From: Methylococcaceae bacterium
Lineage (GTDB): Bacteria > Pseudomonadota > Gammaproteobacteria > Methylococcales > Methylomonadaceae
Reading direction: 5' to 3'
Length of the DNA: 14,735 bases
Assembly (NCBI GenBank): GCA_021647145.1
Contig: JAKIVF010000091.1
Location: 1-14,735, forward strand
The notes below the pieces were generated by a model, which searched no databases, was not told the DNA's origin, and saw only the letters and a program-made list of their open reading frames with translations. The translations under genes were made by a program, and so were the position numbers. This document shows positions 7,009 through 12,968 of the stretch, one piece after another. Position 1 is the stretch's first letter, and each line of letters begins with the position of its first letter.

Positions 7009-7030
7009 GTTTATTTATCCTAGAATAAAC
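7009..7030 (-). terminator. Weak stem-loop after the lipoprotein gene
   Basis: GTTTATT (7009-7015) and AATAAAC (7024-7030) form a 7-bp stem with an 8-nt loop, 10 nt past the stop codon at 7040. There is no long T tract, so it may be a weak terminator or a 3'-end protector. Confidence 0.35.
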
Positions 7031-7039
7031 AGAGGGCAG

Positions 7040-7882
7040 TCACACTCTTTCGCGGCACAGAAAATGCCGAATTGAGTCAACACAGCTAAAACGATTAGAT
7101 AATTGGCTCTTGTTATCTAAAACAAACGCCAGAGGATCTTCTTTTTTTACAAGATAATTCCTGTATTTAATAGAAATTTTAAGTCCAACAAAATATCCCG
7201 ACATTTTTATTAATTCATCAGTCTTTTTATCAAAAGTTAGTTCAACTTTATTCAACGCTCTATCTTCATATCCATCCTCTATTTCATCCGTTTGTAATAA
7301 AAAATGATACAGATAAACTTCATTCTCTTCTTTGTCTGTTATTTCTACCGGTTCACCTAGCTGACTAAGAATCTGCTTTTTTTGCGGTAAATCAGTTGAA
7401 ATTTTTTCAAAAGAATCAGTATTTGCCTTTAATTGACGTGTTGTTTTGTTAATTTCCGCGCCCGCGATAGAACGGATAGAAACTTCAAGAAATTCTGCAG
7501 GTGCAATATGAAGAAACAATGAGGATAATGTCCACTGTTTCAGTTGATCTTTTGAGTTAAAATTTAAATTAAAATAAAAGCTGATTTCTGGTTGAATGAT
7601 TTTATTATCTTTATCAATTTTTTTAAACAGATAACCCCACTGCCTTTCTAATTCTGTACCACTCTTTGTGGTCGGCTGTACTTTTAATAAAGAAATAAAA
7701 TCATCACTATAGAGTTTAGGTTGTTTAAAATTCAAATTAAACACATCATCAGCAGTTATTGAGAAATTCTCATCAAACTCATCCATTTGTGAATAGGTTT
7801 GATAGACACGCATCCAGTAAAAACATCCTGAAAGGGTGCTTATTATCAGTAACAAACCTATCCATCTAAAAATTTTATTCAT
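7040..7882 (-). CDS. Lipoprotein of unknown function
   Basis: A 280-aa protein from the ATG at 7882. Its start MNKIFRWIGLLLIISTLSGC is a lipoprotein signal with lipobox LSGC and lipidation Cys20. The frame continues 23 codons upstream to an ATG at 7951, but those residues are hydrophilic and would bury the signal, so the internal start is preferred. No strong ribosome site is seen for either. The mature part is mostly mixed alpha/beta and rich in Lys, Asp and Glu. A middle stretch (LPQKKQILSQLGEP, around 188) resembles the L-x-x-L-G-x-P motif of small outer-membrane lipoproteins of the SmpA/BamE type, but this is too short to assign. Two Cys near the C-terminus could pair. I do not recognise the family. 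It is upstream of and co-oriented with the cytochrome, separated by 226 bp. Confidence 0.75.
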   Translation of the reverse strand: MNKIFRWIGLLLIISTLSGCFYWMRVYQTYSQMDEFDENFSITADDVFNLNFKQPKLYSDDFISLLKVQPTTKSGTELERQWGYLFKKIDKDNKIIQPEISFYFNLNFNSKDQLKQWTLSSLFLHIAPAEFLEVSIRSIAGAEINKTTRQLKANTDSFEKISTDLPQKKQILSQLGEPVEITDKEENEVYLYHFLLQTDEIEDGYEDRALNKVELTFDKKTDELIKMSGYFVGLKISIKYRNYLVKKEDPLAFVLDNKSQLSNRFSCVDSIRHFLCRERV

Positions 7883-8227
7883 TTTGTTTATCTTACTAAA
7901 ATTGTAATAGTGATCACACCGGTGTAAATCCCTGTAAAAGAACGGCTCCATAGTCTGTTTAGATAGAAACCAATTTCTCCAGAGCCAGAGAGAATATTGA
8001 CTTCATTGCAGGACTATTCATTCAATGTCAAAGCGATTATTTAATGACAGAAACATAAGTTCTTTTCTGGTAAGTATTTTTATACTTCACCCCGTTACGA
8101 ATGTAGAGTTTATAACAAAACGATTACTTTCTTGTACGTGATTATACAAAATAATTAACTATCTGGAGCAATCAAAAATGTTAGGGTAATAATAAAGACT
8201 CGCTATTTCTTATTAAGGAAAGGTTTT
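7883..8227. other. Divergent intergenic region, no gene recognised
   Basis: These 345 bp separate the minus-strand lipoprotein from the plus-strand CPBP protein and must carry both promoters. A 38-codon frame starting at 8027 (MSKRLFNDRN...) has no ribosome site or recognisable content and is not called. No repeat or strong promoter stands out. Confidence 0.5.
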
Positions 8228-8929
8228 ATGCCCTACCAAACTCCGTCTATTACCCTCAAAAAAGTATTACCCTTTTGTTTACTCCTGGGTATTTTATTAG
8301 TTGCAGAAGTCATTGGTATTTACATAGGCTCATCATTTCTTGCAAATGAAGGATTTAAAGGGTATTGGGTACTAAGCCGTATGGTGCTGCCTTTTATTGT
8401 TGTGCTGCTGTTATCTATTCCTTTTAAAAGCCTCTACTTTTCCAAACCTCAACTATCTCGTATTAGTCCTTATTTTCTTGGGTTTTTCGTACTGGCTTTA
8501 TTTGGCCTGTCAATCTACTTGCAGTTCTTTGCTGAAGACTACTTACAGTATTATCGAAACGGTCGATCTCTAGCAACATTACATGAAATCAATCGTTTTC
8601 AACGATTTTCTATCTTTACTGCTTCTACTGTTATTGGTTGGGAGTTACTTTATCGGGGCTTTATTTTTGGTGGTGGACAATATTGCCTAGTCAAACATTT
8701 AGATGTTGAAACCTCTATTGCAACCTTTATGATGGCAGTGATTATCTGCATTTGCGAAGTTACTTTTCACTTGCAAAAGCCTATATTTGAATCTTTAGGT
8801 ATGGTGCTTGCATCACCTTTATTGTCTTATCTAACCGCCAAAACACGAAGTTTATGGCCTGCAATGGCTATTCACTTAATGATTGAGTTTATTTTTGGTT
8901 TTAGTGCTTATGTCTATAGTGTTAACTAG
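8228..8929 (+). CDS. CPBP-family intramembrane protein (CAAX protease-like), variant motif
   Basis: A 233-aa multi-pass inner-membrane protein with about six hydrophobic segments (around 12-35, 48-66, 82-100, 128-138, 165-180 and 190-230). Three motifs match the CPBP/Abi superfamily of putative membrane metalloproteases: WELLYRG (138-144, usually E-E-x-x-x-R-G), TFHLQKP with Phe180-His181 (usually F-x-x-x-H) and His216 in IHLMIE near the C-terminus. The first Glu of motif 1 is Trp, as in some divergent members, while Glu139 and Arg143 remain. Proteolytic activity is therefore uncertain. AAGGAAAGG 6 nt before the ATG is a strong ribosome site. It lies upstream of and co-oriented with the pilin genes, with its own hairpin after it. 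A link to pilus export is speculation. Confidence 0.72.
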   Translation: MPYQTPSITLKKVLPFCLLLGILLVAEVIGIYIGSSFLANEGFKGYWVLSRMVLPFIVVLLLSIPFKSLYFSKPQLSRISPYFLGFFVLALFGLSIYLQFFAEDYLQYYRNGRSLATLHEINRFQRFSIFTASTVIGWELLYRGFIFGGGQYCLVKHLDVETSIATFMMAVIICICEVTFHLQKPIFESLGMVLASPLLSYLTAKTRSLWPAMAIHLMIEFIFGFSAYVYSVN

Positions 8930-8945
8930 TGACAAAAATTGTCAC
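8929..8945. promoter_or_regulatory. Perfect palindrome, candidate enhancer site for the pilin promoter
   Basis: GTGACAA-AAA-TTGTCAC is a perfect 7-bp inverted repeat overlapping the CPBP stop codon. It lies about 185 bp upstream of the -24 element of the pilin promoter. Sigma-54 activators such as PilR bind upstream at this kind of distance, and PilR sites contain TGTC cores; a further GACA follows at 8951. The assignment is inference from position and motif. Confidence 0.4.
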
Positions 8946-8999
8946 ATTAAGACAAATTTAAACACAATACCTTAAATTCAACAGCAAGTATAGTTTGAC

Positions 9000-9025
9000 T
9001 TTTTTGGCTGTGAGCAACCAAAAAA
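9000..9025 (+). terminator. Hairpin after the CPBP gene
   Basis: TTTTTTGG (9000-9007) pairs with CCAAAAAA (9018-9025) over a 10-nt loop, about 70 bp past the CPBP stop. A second possible stem, TTAGCC (9076-9081) with GGCTAA (9097-9102), follows. Both are A/T-weak but would separate the CPBP and pilin transcripts. Confidence 0.4.
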
Positions 9026-9129
9026 ATAAAAAGCACGATTATAAAATCACTTATAAACTACTCTTAAATAAAGGCTTAGCCAGCTTTAAAAACCAAGGCT
9101 AAAAATAAACCACCTCTATTAATAAATTT

Positions 9130-9145
9130 TGGCACACTCCCTGCT
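9130..9145 (+). promoter_or_regulatory. Sigma-54 (RpoN) promoter of the pilin gene
   Basis: TGGCAC-ACTCC-CTGCT matches the -24/-12 consensus TGGCAC-N5-TTGCW with exact GG-to-GC spacing and one mismatch. It places transcription start near 9156, about 42 nt before the pilin ATG. Major type IV pilin genes in gammaproteobacteria are typically RpoN/PilSR-driven, so motif and context agree. Confidence 0.82.
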
Positions 9146-9197
9146 TTATCCAAATTGAATTCTACGGAATTTTACTTTTTTTAAACAAGGAGACAAA

Positions 9198-9611
9198 ATG
9201 AACATGACTAAAAATCAACAAGGTTTTACTTTAATCGAATTAATGATCGTTGTGGCGATTATTGGTATTTTAGCATCAATTGCTTTGCCGGCTTATCAGA
9301 CTTATACTAAAAAAGCTAAGTTTTCTGAGGTTGTTTTGGCCGCAACTCCTTATAAGAGTGCATTTGAAATAGCGGCACAAACAGGACGAATTACTGCTTT
9401 AGCAGATGCAGACGCGGGTACTAATGGAATGCCTGCTGCTGCCGGTGCCTCTGGTTATGTAGCTAGTGCAACTATTGTTAATGGTATTGTTACTGCAACG
9501 GCACCTGCTGAAATTGATGGTTTGGATTATGATTTGACACCTACTGGTCTTACTGCTCCAATCCAGTGGAACGATACTACGAGCACATGTATTGCAGAAG
9601 GTATTTGCTAA
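9198..9611 (+). CDS. pilA: Type IV pilin, major-pilin candidate
   Basis: A 137-aa prepilin. A nine-residue leader ending QQG precedes the type IVa cleavage site and N-methylated helix FTLIELMIVVAIIGILASIA, with the essential Glu at mature position 5. The globular part is Ala/Gly/Thr-rich and carries a very small C-terminal disulfide loop, Cys131 to Cys137 (TCIAEGIC). After export by the Sec route and trimming by PilD it would polymerise into the pilus used for twitching, adhesion or DNA uptake. A strong GGAG ribosome site lies 6 nt before the ATG. The sigma-54 promoter 5' and terminator 3' suggest it is the most highly made product of the locus. The symbol is by family; no other pil genes are in view. 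Confidence 0.9.
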   Translation: MNMTKNQQGFTLIELMIVVAIIGILASIALPAYQTYTKKAKFSEVVLAATPYKSAFEIAAQTGRITALADADAGTNGMPAAAGASGYVASATIVNGIVTATAPAEIDGLDYDLTPTGLTAPIQWNDTTSTCIAEGIC

Positions 9612-9631
9612 AAGTAGCTTAGTTTACATAG

Positions 9632-9668
9632 AAGGCATTTTCATAAGTTTTGTGGAAATGCCTTTTTT
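9632..9668 (+). terminator. Rho-independent terminator between the two pilin genes
   Basis: AAGGCATTT (9632-9640) pairs perfectly with AAATGCCTT (9656-9664), followed by a short T run. It lies between the first pilin's stop and the second pilin's ribosome site. It would keep pilin 1 in excess while letting some read-through reach pilin 2 and the accessory gene. Confidence 0.85.
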
Positions 9669-9680
9669 ATTGGAGTTAAA

Positions 9681-10088
9681 ATGAAATCCTTAAAAGGTTT
9701 TACACTCATTGAATTAATGATCGTGGTGGCCATTATTGGTATATTAGCTTCTATTGCACTACCTGCCTATAAAACCTATATTTATAAATCGAAATTTATA
9801 GAAATTATTTCTTTTGTACTTCCCTATAAAAATACAATCATTTATGCAGTGCAAAAAAGTGATATTACCGATATAAATGACATTGATTCTGGTAACTACG
9901 GCATTCCTGTTTTAATAAACAACCCCACCAGTAAAATTGCTTCCGCTAGAGTAGAAAATGGCGTAATCATCATAGTTGGTAATGCAGAAGTCAATAACAA
10001 AACATATAAACTAGCTTTAACAAGCCTTAACCTCCCTTTGCAATGGGATGCTTCAGGTGGAGATTGTGTAGAAGCAGGGTATTGCTAA
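9681..10088 (+). CDS. Second type IV pilin, divergent tandem paralogue
   Basis: A 135-aa prepilin with a six-residue leader (MKSLKG) and the same N-terminal helix as its neighbour, FTLIELMIVVAIIGILASIA, followed by LPAYKTY. The rest is divergent: mature-domain Ala is replaced by Ile, Asn and Lys. Architecture is nonetheless kept, including N(G/Y)G(I/M)P mid-way, LPLQW near the end and the same small C-terminal loop (Cys129 to Cys135, DCVEAGYC). It is clearly a tandem duplicate under different selection, perhaps an alternative or minor pilin subunit. GGAG precedes the ATG. No promoter of its own is obvious, so it probably depends on read-through of the preceding terminator. Confidence 0.88.
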   Translation: MKSLKGFTLIELMIVVAIIGILASIALPAYKTYIYKSKFIEIISFVLPYKNTIIYAVQKSDITDINDIDSGNYGIPVLINNPTSKIASARVENGVIIIVGNAEVNNKTYKLALTSLNLPLQWDASGGDCVEAGYC

Positions 10089-10141
10089 ACACTTTTCAAC
10101 CTTTTCGTTTTAGATAAATTATTAACCTTCATTTATATACT

Positions 10142-10906
10142 ATGAAACCATCATTAAATGCCCGTTTAACAGCTTCTGGCATCCATTTTATAGCAAGCCT
10201 ATCACTATTTAGCTTATTATTGTTCATAGTTTTTAAACTTTGGTTTCCACAACCCTTTTTTTCCTCTTCTGGTGGTTGGCAGGGATTAAAAATAATTGCT
10301 TTAGTTGATCTGGTCTTAGGCCCACTAATTACCCTGGCAATTTACAATATAGAAAAACCAAAAAAATTGTTAGCTCAAGATTTAAGCATTATTGTTATTA
10401 TCCAACTAGCTGCTTTGGTTTACGGGGTATACACTGTTCACTCACAACGACCTGCTGCACTTGCTTTTTATGAAAGTAAGTTTTACACCATTCCTGCTCA
10501 AGCATTTGCTAACCAAGATCTTGATTTAGCTTTTTTATCTGAGTTATCTGACCATAAACCCGCCATAATATATGTTGATAAGCCAATAACTATAGAGGGT
10601 ATTAATGCGATGGTTGATGTTCTAAAAAAACATAATATTTCACCAACTCAACAAGTTAATTTATATCGTCCTTTTAAAACAAATTTTGCAGCAATATCAA
10701 AACACAGTATAAATATCAGTGATATTGTTTCACGTAACTCAGATATGGCTGAGCAATTACAGGTATTGTTGAAACAGACCAATACAAAACAGTCAGAAAA
10801 CTATTATCTAGTGCTGGAATCCAAATATCAAAATGTTATTCTTGTTTTTTCGAATAAAGCAGAGTTAATTGGCTATCTTAAAGCACCTTATAAGAGAGGG
10901 TTGTAA
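10142..10906 (+). CDS. TfpX/TfpZ-type pilin accessory membrane protein
   Basis: A 254-aa inner-membrane protein. Hydrophobic segments at about 15-35, 48-67 and 80-100 match the family block: RLTASGIHFIASL, LWFPQPF, GGWQGLKII, VDLVLGPLITLAI, DLSIIVIIQLAALVYG and then V-x-x-x-RP. The C-terminal half (about 105-254) is soluble and probably periplasmic. TfpX/TfpZ proteins are encoded next to specific pilin alleles and are needed for assembly of those pilins. Its position 53 bp after the second pilin fits this and suggests pilin-specific folding or stability. No clear ribosome site precedes the ATG (TTTATATACT), so initiation may be weak. Confidence 0.85.
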   Translation: MKPSLNARLTASGIHFIASLSLFSLLLFIVFKLWFPQPFFSSSGGWQGLKIIALVDLVLGPLITLAIYNIEKPKKLLAQDLSIIVIIQLAALVYGVYTVHSQRPAALAFYESKFYTIPAQAFANQDLDLAFLSELSDHKPAIIYVDKPITIEGINAMVDVLKKHNISPTQQVNLYRPFKTNFAAISKHSINISDIVSRNSDMAEQLQVLLKQTNTKQSENYYLVLESKYQNVILVFSNKAELIGYLKAPYKRGL

Positions 10907-10916
10907 CACGTAAGCC

Positions 10917-11012
10917 GTAAGTTGGATGAGCGGTATTGTAGGGCTGCCATCTCTTTGGCAACCCTACATATATATACTAAAAAAGGCTGGGTTAACGATA
11001 GAGCCGTTAACC
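10917..11012. repeat. Cluster of REP-like palindromes
   Basis: Three units are packed here. GTAAGTTGGATGAGCGG (10917-10933) is a half-copy of the palindrome seen at 12011. TGTAGGGCTGCCA (10937-10949) pairs with TGGCAACCCTACA (10956-10968) with one mismatch. GGTTAACG (10990-10997) pairs perfectly with CGTTAACC (11005-11012). The second looks inserted into the first. They lie just past the accessory gene and could act as terminators or mRNA-stabilising REP elements. Confidence 0.6.
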
Positions 11013-11052
11013 TACAAAAAACACACGTACTCTTCTTAACTTAGTGAGAATA

Positions 11053-11155
11053 ATGATGGGCACAATCACATTTGATACACACGAATTTATTAAACGACTT
11101 AAAACCGCCGATTTTTCTGAGGGGGCAAGCAGAAGTTTTTGCGGATGAATGGGTT
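11053..11155 (+). pseudogene. DUF1640/CCDC90-like coiled-coil protein, truncated and frameshifted
   Basis: From the ATG at 11053 the frame reads MMGTITFDTHEFIKRLKTAD then FSEG. This matches the N-terminus of small DUF1640 proteins (T-F-D-T-x-x-F-I-x-x-L-K-x-x-G-x-x-x-x-Q-A-E). The frame is thrown at a run of five Gs (11121-11125). With four Gs it would continue SEGQAEVFADEW, restoring the family's Q-A-E motif. After about 11155 similarity stops and no coiled-coil follows, so the gene is also truncated. Family members are predicted membrane-anchored coiled-coil proteins of unclear bacterial function. The call relies on a short stretch. Confidence 0.55.
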
Positions 11156-11197
11156 TGCACCATCACCTCTCCTACACACCACCGGACATACCGTTTT

Positions 11198-11620
11198 TTA
11201 TTCAAACCAATTATCTAACGCCAAACTTTTAAAGTCAGAAAAATCATCAGTATTCCGCGTTACCAGTGTTAAATTATTAACCGAAGCTACAGAAGCAATT
11301 TCCCCATCAGCATAGGCAGGTATTTTACCTTGTGTTTTAAGTATCGCCCGTTGCTTTGCATACCATTCTGCTGCCAATTGATCATACTCCAAGATAATTA
11401 AACCGGCATTTTTCAATGTTAATAAATAAGATTGTAATTCTTCTTTTCTTTTAGATTCCGCTAACAATTCACAACCATACTGCAATTCATGCCAAACAAT
11501 TGCAGCCGTTACATATTGGCCATCATATTGAGCTAAGCGTTGCATCACATTGATGTTTGGTTGCTTTCGAGCAGGCTCTGAAAGGATATTGGTATCCAAT
11601 AAATAATTTATTTGTCCCAT
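11198..11620 (-). CDS. vapC: VapC-family PIN-domain toxin ribonuclease
   Basis: A 140-aa PIN-domain endoribonuclease, toxin of a type II toxin-antitoxin pair. Acidic metal-binding residues are in place: Asp9 in LLDTN, Glu45 in WHELQYG, Asp105 in YADGEIA and Asp125/126 in TRNTDDF. Such toxins cleave tRNA or rRNA when the antitoxin is degraded. It overlaps the antitoxin gene by 13 nt, indicating translational coupling. The C-terminus TRNTDDFSDF...LDNWFE is normal for the family, so it looks complete and probably functional. The usual role in persistence or locus maintenance is inference. Confidence 0.9.
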   Translation of the reverse strand: MGQINYLLDTNILSEPARKQPNINVMQRLAQYDGQYVTAAIVWHELQYGCELLAESKRKEELQSYLLTLKNAGLIILEYDQLAAEWYAKQRAILKTQGKIPAYADGEIASVASVNNLTLVTRNTDDFSDFKSLALDNWFE

Positions 11621-11892
11621 GAAAAATCACGTCCAGCAGACTCTTTCCGTATTGTATTAAGCTCCTTCTCTCTTAAACCAGCGTCTAATGTTTCATCTAA
11701 TTGACTACGCCAATTTAAAATAGCAGAATTCAGGCTTTTAGTAGGTAAAATTAATTGATTATATTGAGTCTCTGACATCATAACTGCAACAGCTTTACCA
11801 TAACGAGTTAGATGAACTGGTTCTTCAACTTCAAGCTGACGGATCAAGTGAGATAAATTATTTTTGGCTTCAGCAATAGTACTTGTTTTCAT
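11608..11892 (-). CDS. Phd/YefM-family antitoxin of the PIN toxin
   Basis: A 94-aa antitoxin. The N-terminal DNA-binding Phd/YefM fold is recognisable from MKTSTIAEAKNNLSHLIRQL and EPVHLTRYGKAVAVMMSE. The charged C-terminal tail (about 55-94, ending RDFSWDK) would wrap and block the toxin. AAGGGG, 5 nt before the ATG, is a good ribosome site. The antitoxin gene is first and overlaps the toxin gene, the standard order. An inverted repeat just upstream is a likely autoregulatory operator. It would be a VapB functionally, but the fold is Phd-like. Confidence 0.88.
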   Translation of the reverse strand: MKTSTIAEAKNNLSHLIRQLEVEEPVHLTRYGKAVAVMMSETQYNQLILPTKSLNSAILNWRSQLDETLDAGLREKELNTIRKESAGRDFSWDK

Positions 11893-11913
11893 AGTAGCCC
11901 CTTTATAGTTATG

Positions 11914-11927
11914 GCTATCATTATAGC
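11914..11927. promoter_or_regulatory. Candidate operator of the toxin-antitoxin operon
   Basis: GCTAT-CATT-ATAGC is a perfect 5-bp dyad 22 bp before the antitoxin ATG, next to a TATAGTTAT-type AT-rich promoter zone. Phd/YefM antitoxins repress their own promoters by binding short palindromes here. The site is inferred from position. Confidence 0.5.
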
Positions 11928-12010
11928 TACATTATTTTTTATAATAAAGTATCTACACAAAAAACCATCTACCCAGAAATCTCTTGTTTTTTATTTTGGT
12001 TCTTTCGCTT

Positions 12011-12048
12011 GTAGGTTGGATGAGCGGAGCGTTATCCGACATCCTACC
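12011..12048. repeat. REP-like dispersed palindrome
   Basis: The unit begins GTAGGTTGGATGAGCGG and closes with ATCCGACATCCTACC, so that GTAGG...GGAT pairs with ATCC...CCTAC. Its first 17 bases differ by one base from 10917-10933. It belongs to the same dispersed intergenic family, resembling the 'GTAGGTTGG(A/G)T' repeats common in Proteobacteria. No gene lies in 11893-12106 apart from this and the operator. Confidence 0.6.
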
Positions 12049-12106
12049 CTCTGTGTAAAATAATTAATCACACCTCATTAAAAATTAAATGTAGATAGGT
12101 CGTTTT

Positions 12107-12376
12107 TTATTGCGAACTATCTGTGTGTTTTTTTGCAAAACCTGCACCCTTTTTTGTTTTCGCTTCAAGTCCCAGTTCATTAATAACGGTACGGTAATCA
12201 AGCCCTGATTCATGCATAGCCACAAAACAGGTTACTATCGTGGCAATGGTGTTTGGCACCTCACCCTTTTTTTTATAGGACTGAATATTTTTTTCACTGA
12301 CTTTGATCAATTTGCTAAACTTTGGCAGACTGATTTCCGCATCAAGTAGCATTTTTTTAAATTCAATAAAACTCAT
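12107..12376 (-). CDS. Small helix-turn-helix-like DNA-binding protein
   Basis: An 89-aa soluble protein. Residues 1-50 (EFKKMLLDAEISLPKFSKLI and KVSEKNIQSYKKKGEVPNTI) have the spacing of an XRE/Cro-type helix-turn-helix: a first helix, a second helix with L-P-K-F-S-K-L-I-K-V and a recognition helix around KNIQSYKKKGEVP. The rest is helical and ends in a basic tail. AGGG 5 nt before the ATG is the ribosome site, and TATAAT at 12415-12420 (minus) is a good -10. It is divergently transcribed from the Lys-rich protein gene, and the space between has three ACTATAA repeats. It may therefore control itself and its neighbour. The specific family is not identified. Confidence 0.65.
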   Translation of the reverse strand: MSFIEFKKMLLDAEISLPKFSKLIKVSEKNIQSYKKKGEVPNTIATIVTCFVAMHESGLDYRTVINELGLEAKTKKGAGFAKKHTDSSQ

Positions 12377-12437
12377 CGACCCTGTTTCCCCTGTGCAACT
12401 AACTAAAGCGATATATTATAGCTTATTTCTTTATAAA

Positions 12438-12495
12438 TTGACCTTTAACTATAAAAGATGTACTATAACTATAACTTATTACTATTAGTAAGTTA
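12438..12495 (+). promoter_or_regulatory. Promoter and repeat-rich control region of the H1-like gene
   Basis: TTGACC (12438-12443) and TACTAT (12461-12466) are spaced 17 nt. Three copies of ACTATAA (12448-12454, 12462-12468, 12468-12474) cover the spacer and -10. A perfect inverted repeat TAACTTA/TAAGTTA (12472-12478, 12489-12495) follows at the expected transcript start. This layout suggests tight repression, possibly by the divergent HTH protein. Confidence 0.5.
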
Positions 12496-12520
12496 TTTTA
12501 ACACTATTAAAGGTATTACC

Positions 12521-12721
12521 ATGTCAAAATCTATTAAGAAAAGTGCAGTAAAAAAAGTTGCTGCTAAAATCACAAAAAAAGCGGTTGCTAAAAAAGTTGT
12601 TGCAAAGAAAAAATCAAAATCAGTTGCTAAAAAAATCACTAAAGCTATCTTAAAAAAAGGCGTTAGCAACAAAAAGTCAGCTAAAAAGGTTGCAAAAAAA
12701 GCCTTAAAAAAAGCAACTTAA
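12521..12721 (+). CDS. Histone H1-like Lys/Ala-rich DNA-binding protein
   Basis: A 66-aa, very basic protein made almost wholly of Lys, Ala, Val, Ile and Ser in (A/V)KK repeats: KKSAVKKVAAK, KKAVAKKVVAKKK, SVAKKITKAILKK, KKSAKKVAKKALKKA. There is no hydrophobic core, so it is probably disordered until bound to DNA. It resembles bacterial H1-like nucleoid proteins (chlamydial Hc1/Hc2, AlgP-type tails). I start at the ATG at 12521, which has AAGG 8 nt upstream. The frame opens 21 codons earlier, but that stretch is unlike the rest and overlaps the promoter. The repeats could expand or contract by slippage. The function, DNA compaction or regulation, is inferred from composition alone. Confidence 0.72.
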   Translation: MSKSIKKSAVKKVAAKITKKAVAKKVVAKKKSKSVAKKITKAILKKGVSNKKSAKKVAKKALKKAT

Positions 12722-12730
12722 ATTACCTTA

Positions 12731-12774
12731 AACATATGCCCTTCTTTAATCATTTGTGCTGAAGAGCATATGTT
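12731..12774 (+). terminator. Stem-loop after the H1-like gene
   Basis: AACATATGC-c-CTTC (12731-12744) pairs with GAAG-a-GCATATGTT (12761-12774): a 13-bp stem with one internal mismatch and a 16-nt loop. It begins 10 nt past the stop. There is no T tract, so it may be a processing or stability structure rather than a classic terminator. Confidence 0.5.
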
Positions 12775-12791
12775 GCTCCAAAAACATCTTC

Positions 12792-12932
12792 GGTAAGCCT
12801 GAGTCTTTGAAAGAAAATTTGTCTGGATTTTGGTCTCGAAGAATTGATGATACACATAGATTTGTATACGCAGTTACTGACACACATATTACCGTATTAG
12901 CGTGTCGGTATCATTATGTCAAAAAAAGCTAA
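12792..12932 (+). pseudogene. yoeB: YoeB/Txe-family toxin, C-terminal remnant
   Basis: The frame from 12792 reads GKPESLKENLSGFWSRRIDD, then THRFVYAVTD and CRYHYVKKS before TAA at 12930. This matches the second half of YoeB mRNA interferases (G-K-P-E-x-L-K-x-x-L-S-G-x-W-S-R-R-I-x-x-x-H-R-L-V-Y and C-x-Y-H-Y), keeping the catalytic His of H-R and the C-terminal Tyr-His-Tyr. The first half, roughly 35-40 residues, has no match in any frame, and no YefM antitoxin gene is present. It is a dead fragment cut at its 5' end, followed within 5 bp by the MITE-end repeat. Confidence 0.82.
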
Positions 12933-12936
12933 CAAA

Positions 12937-12968
12937 GGTGGGTGGGATATTTATTTCTAGTTGCCTTA
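12937..12968 (+). repeat. Solo copy of the MITE terminal motif
   Basis: These 32 bases start GGTGGGTGGGATATTTATTT and end CTAGTTGCCTTA. They match the right end of the palindromic element at 2429-2460 at nearly every position. No matching inverted arm or element interior is nearby. It may be a relic or a target-like site of the same element family. Confidence 0.7.

Noticed and set aside
7052..7069. CGGCA...TGCCG hairpin as terminator
   Set aside because: It lies inside the C-terminal codons of the lipoprotein and has no T tract after it.
12303..12488. Plus-strand 61-codon frame
   Set aside because: It spans the start of the HTH gene and the divergent promoter region; AT-rich with no ribosome site.
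12521..12721. Lys/Ala repeats as a tandem DNA repeat or CRISPR
   Set aside because: The repetition is at protein level with varied codons and no fixed spacer-repeat pattern. There is a ribosome site and promoter, so it is coding.
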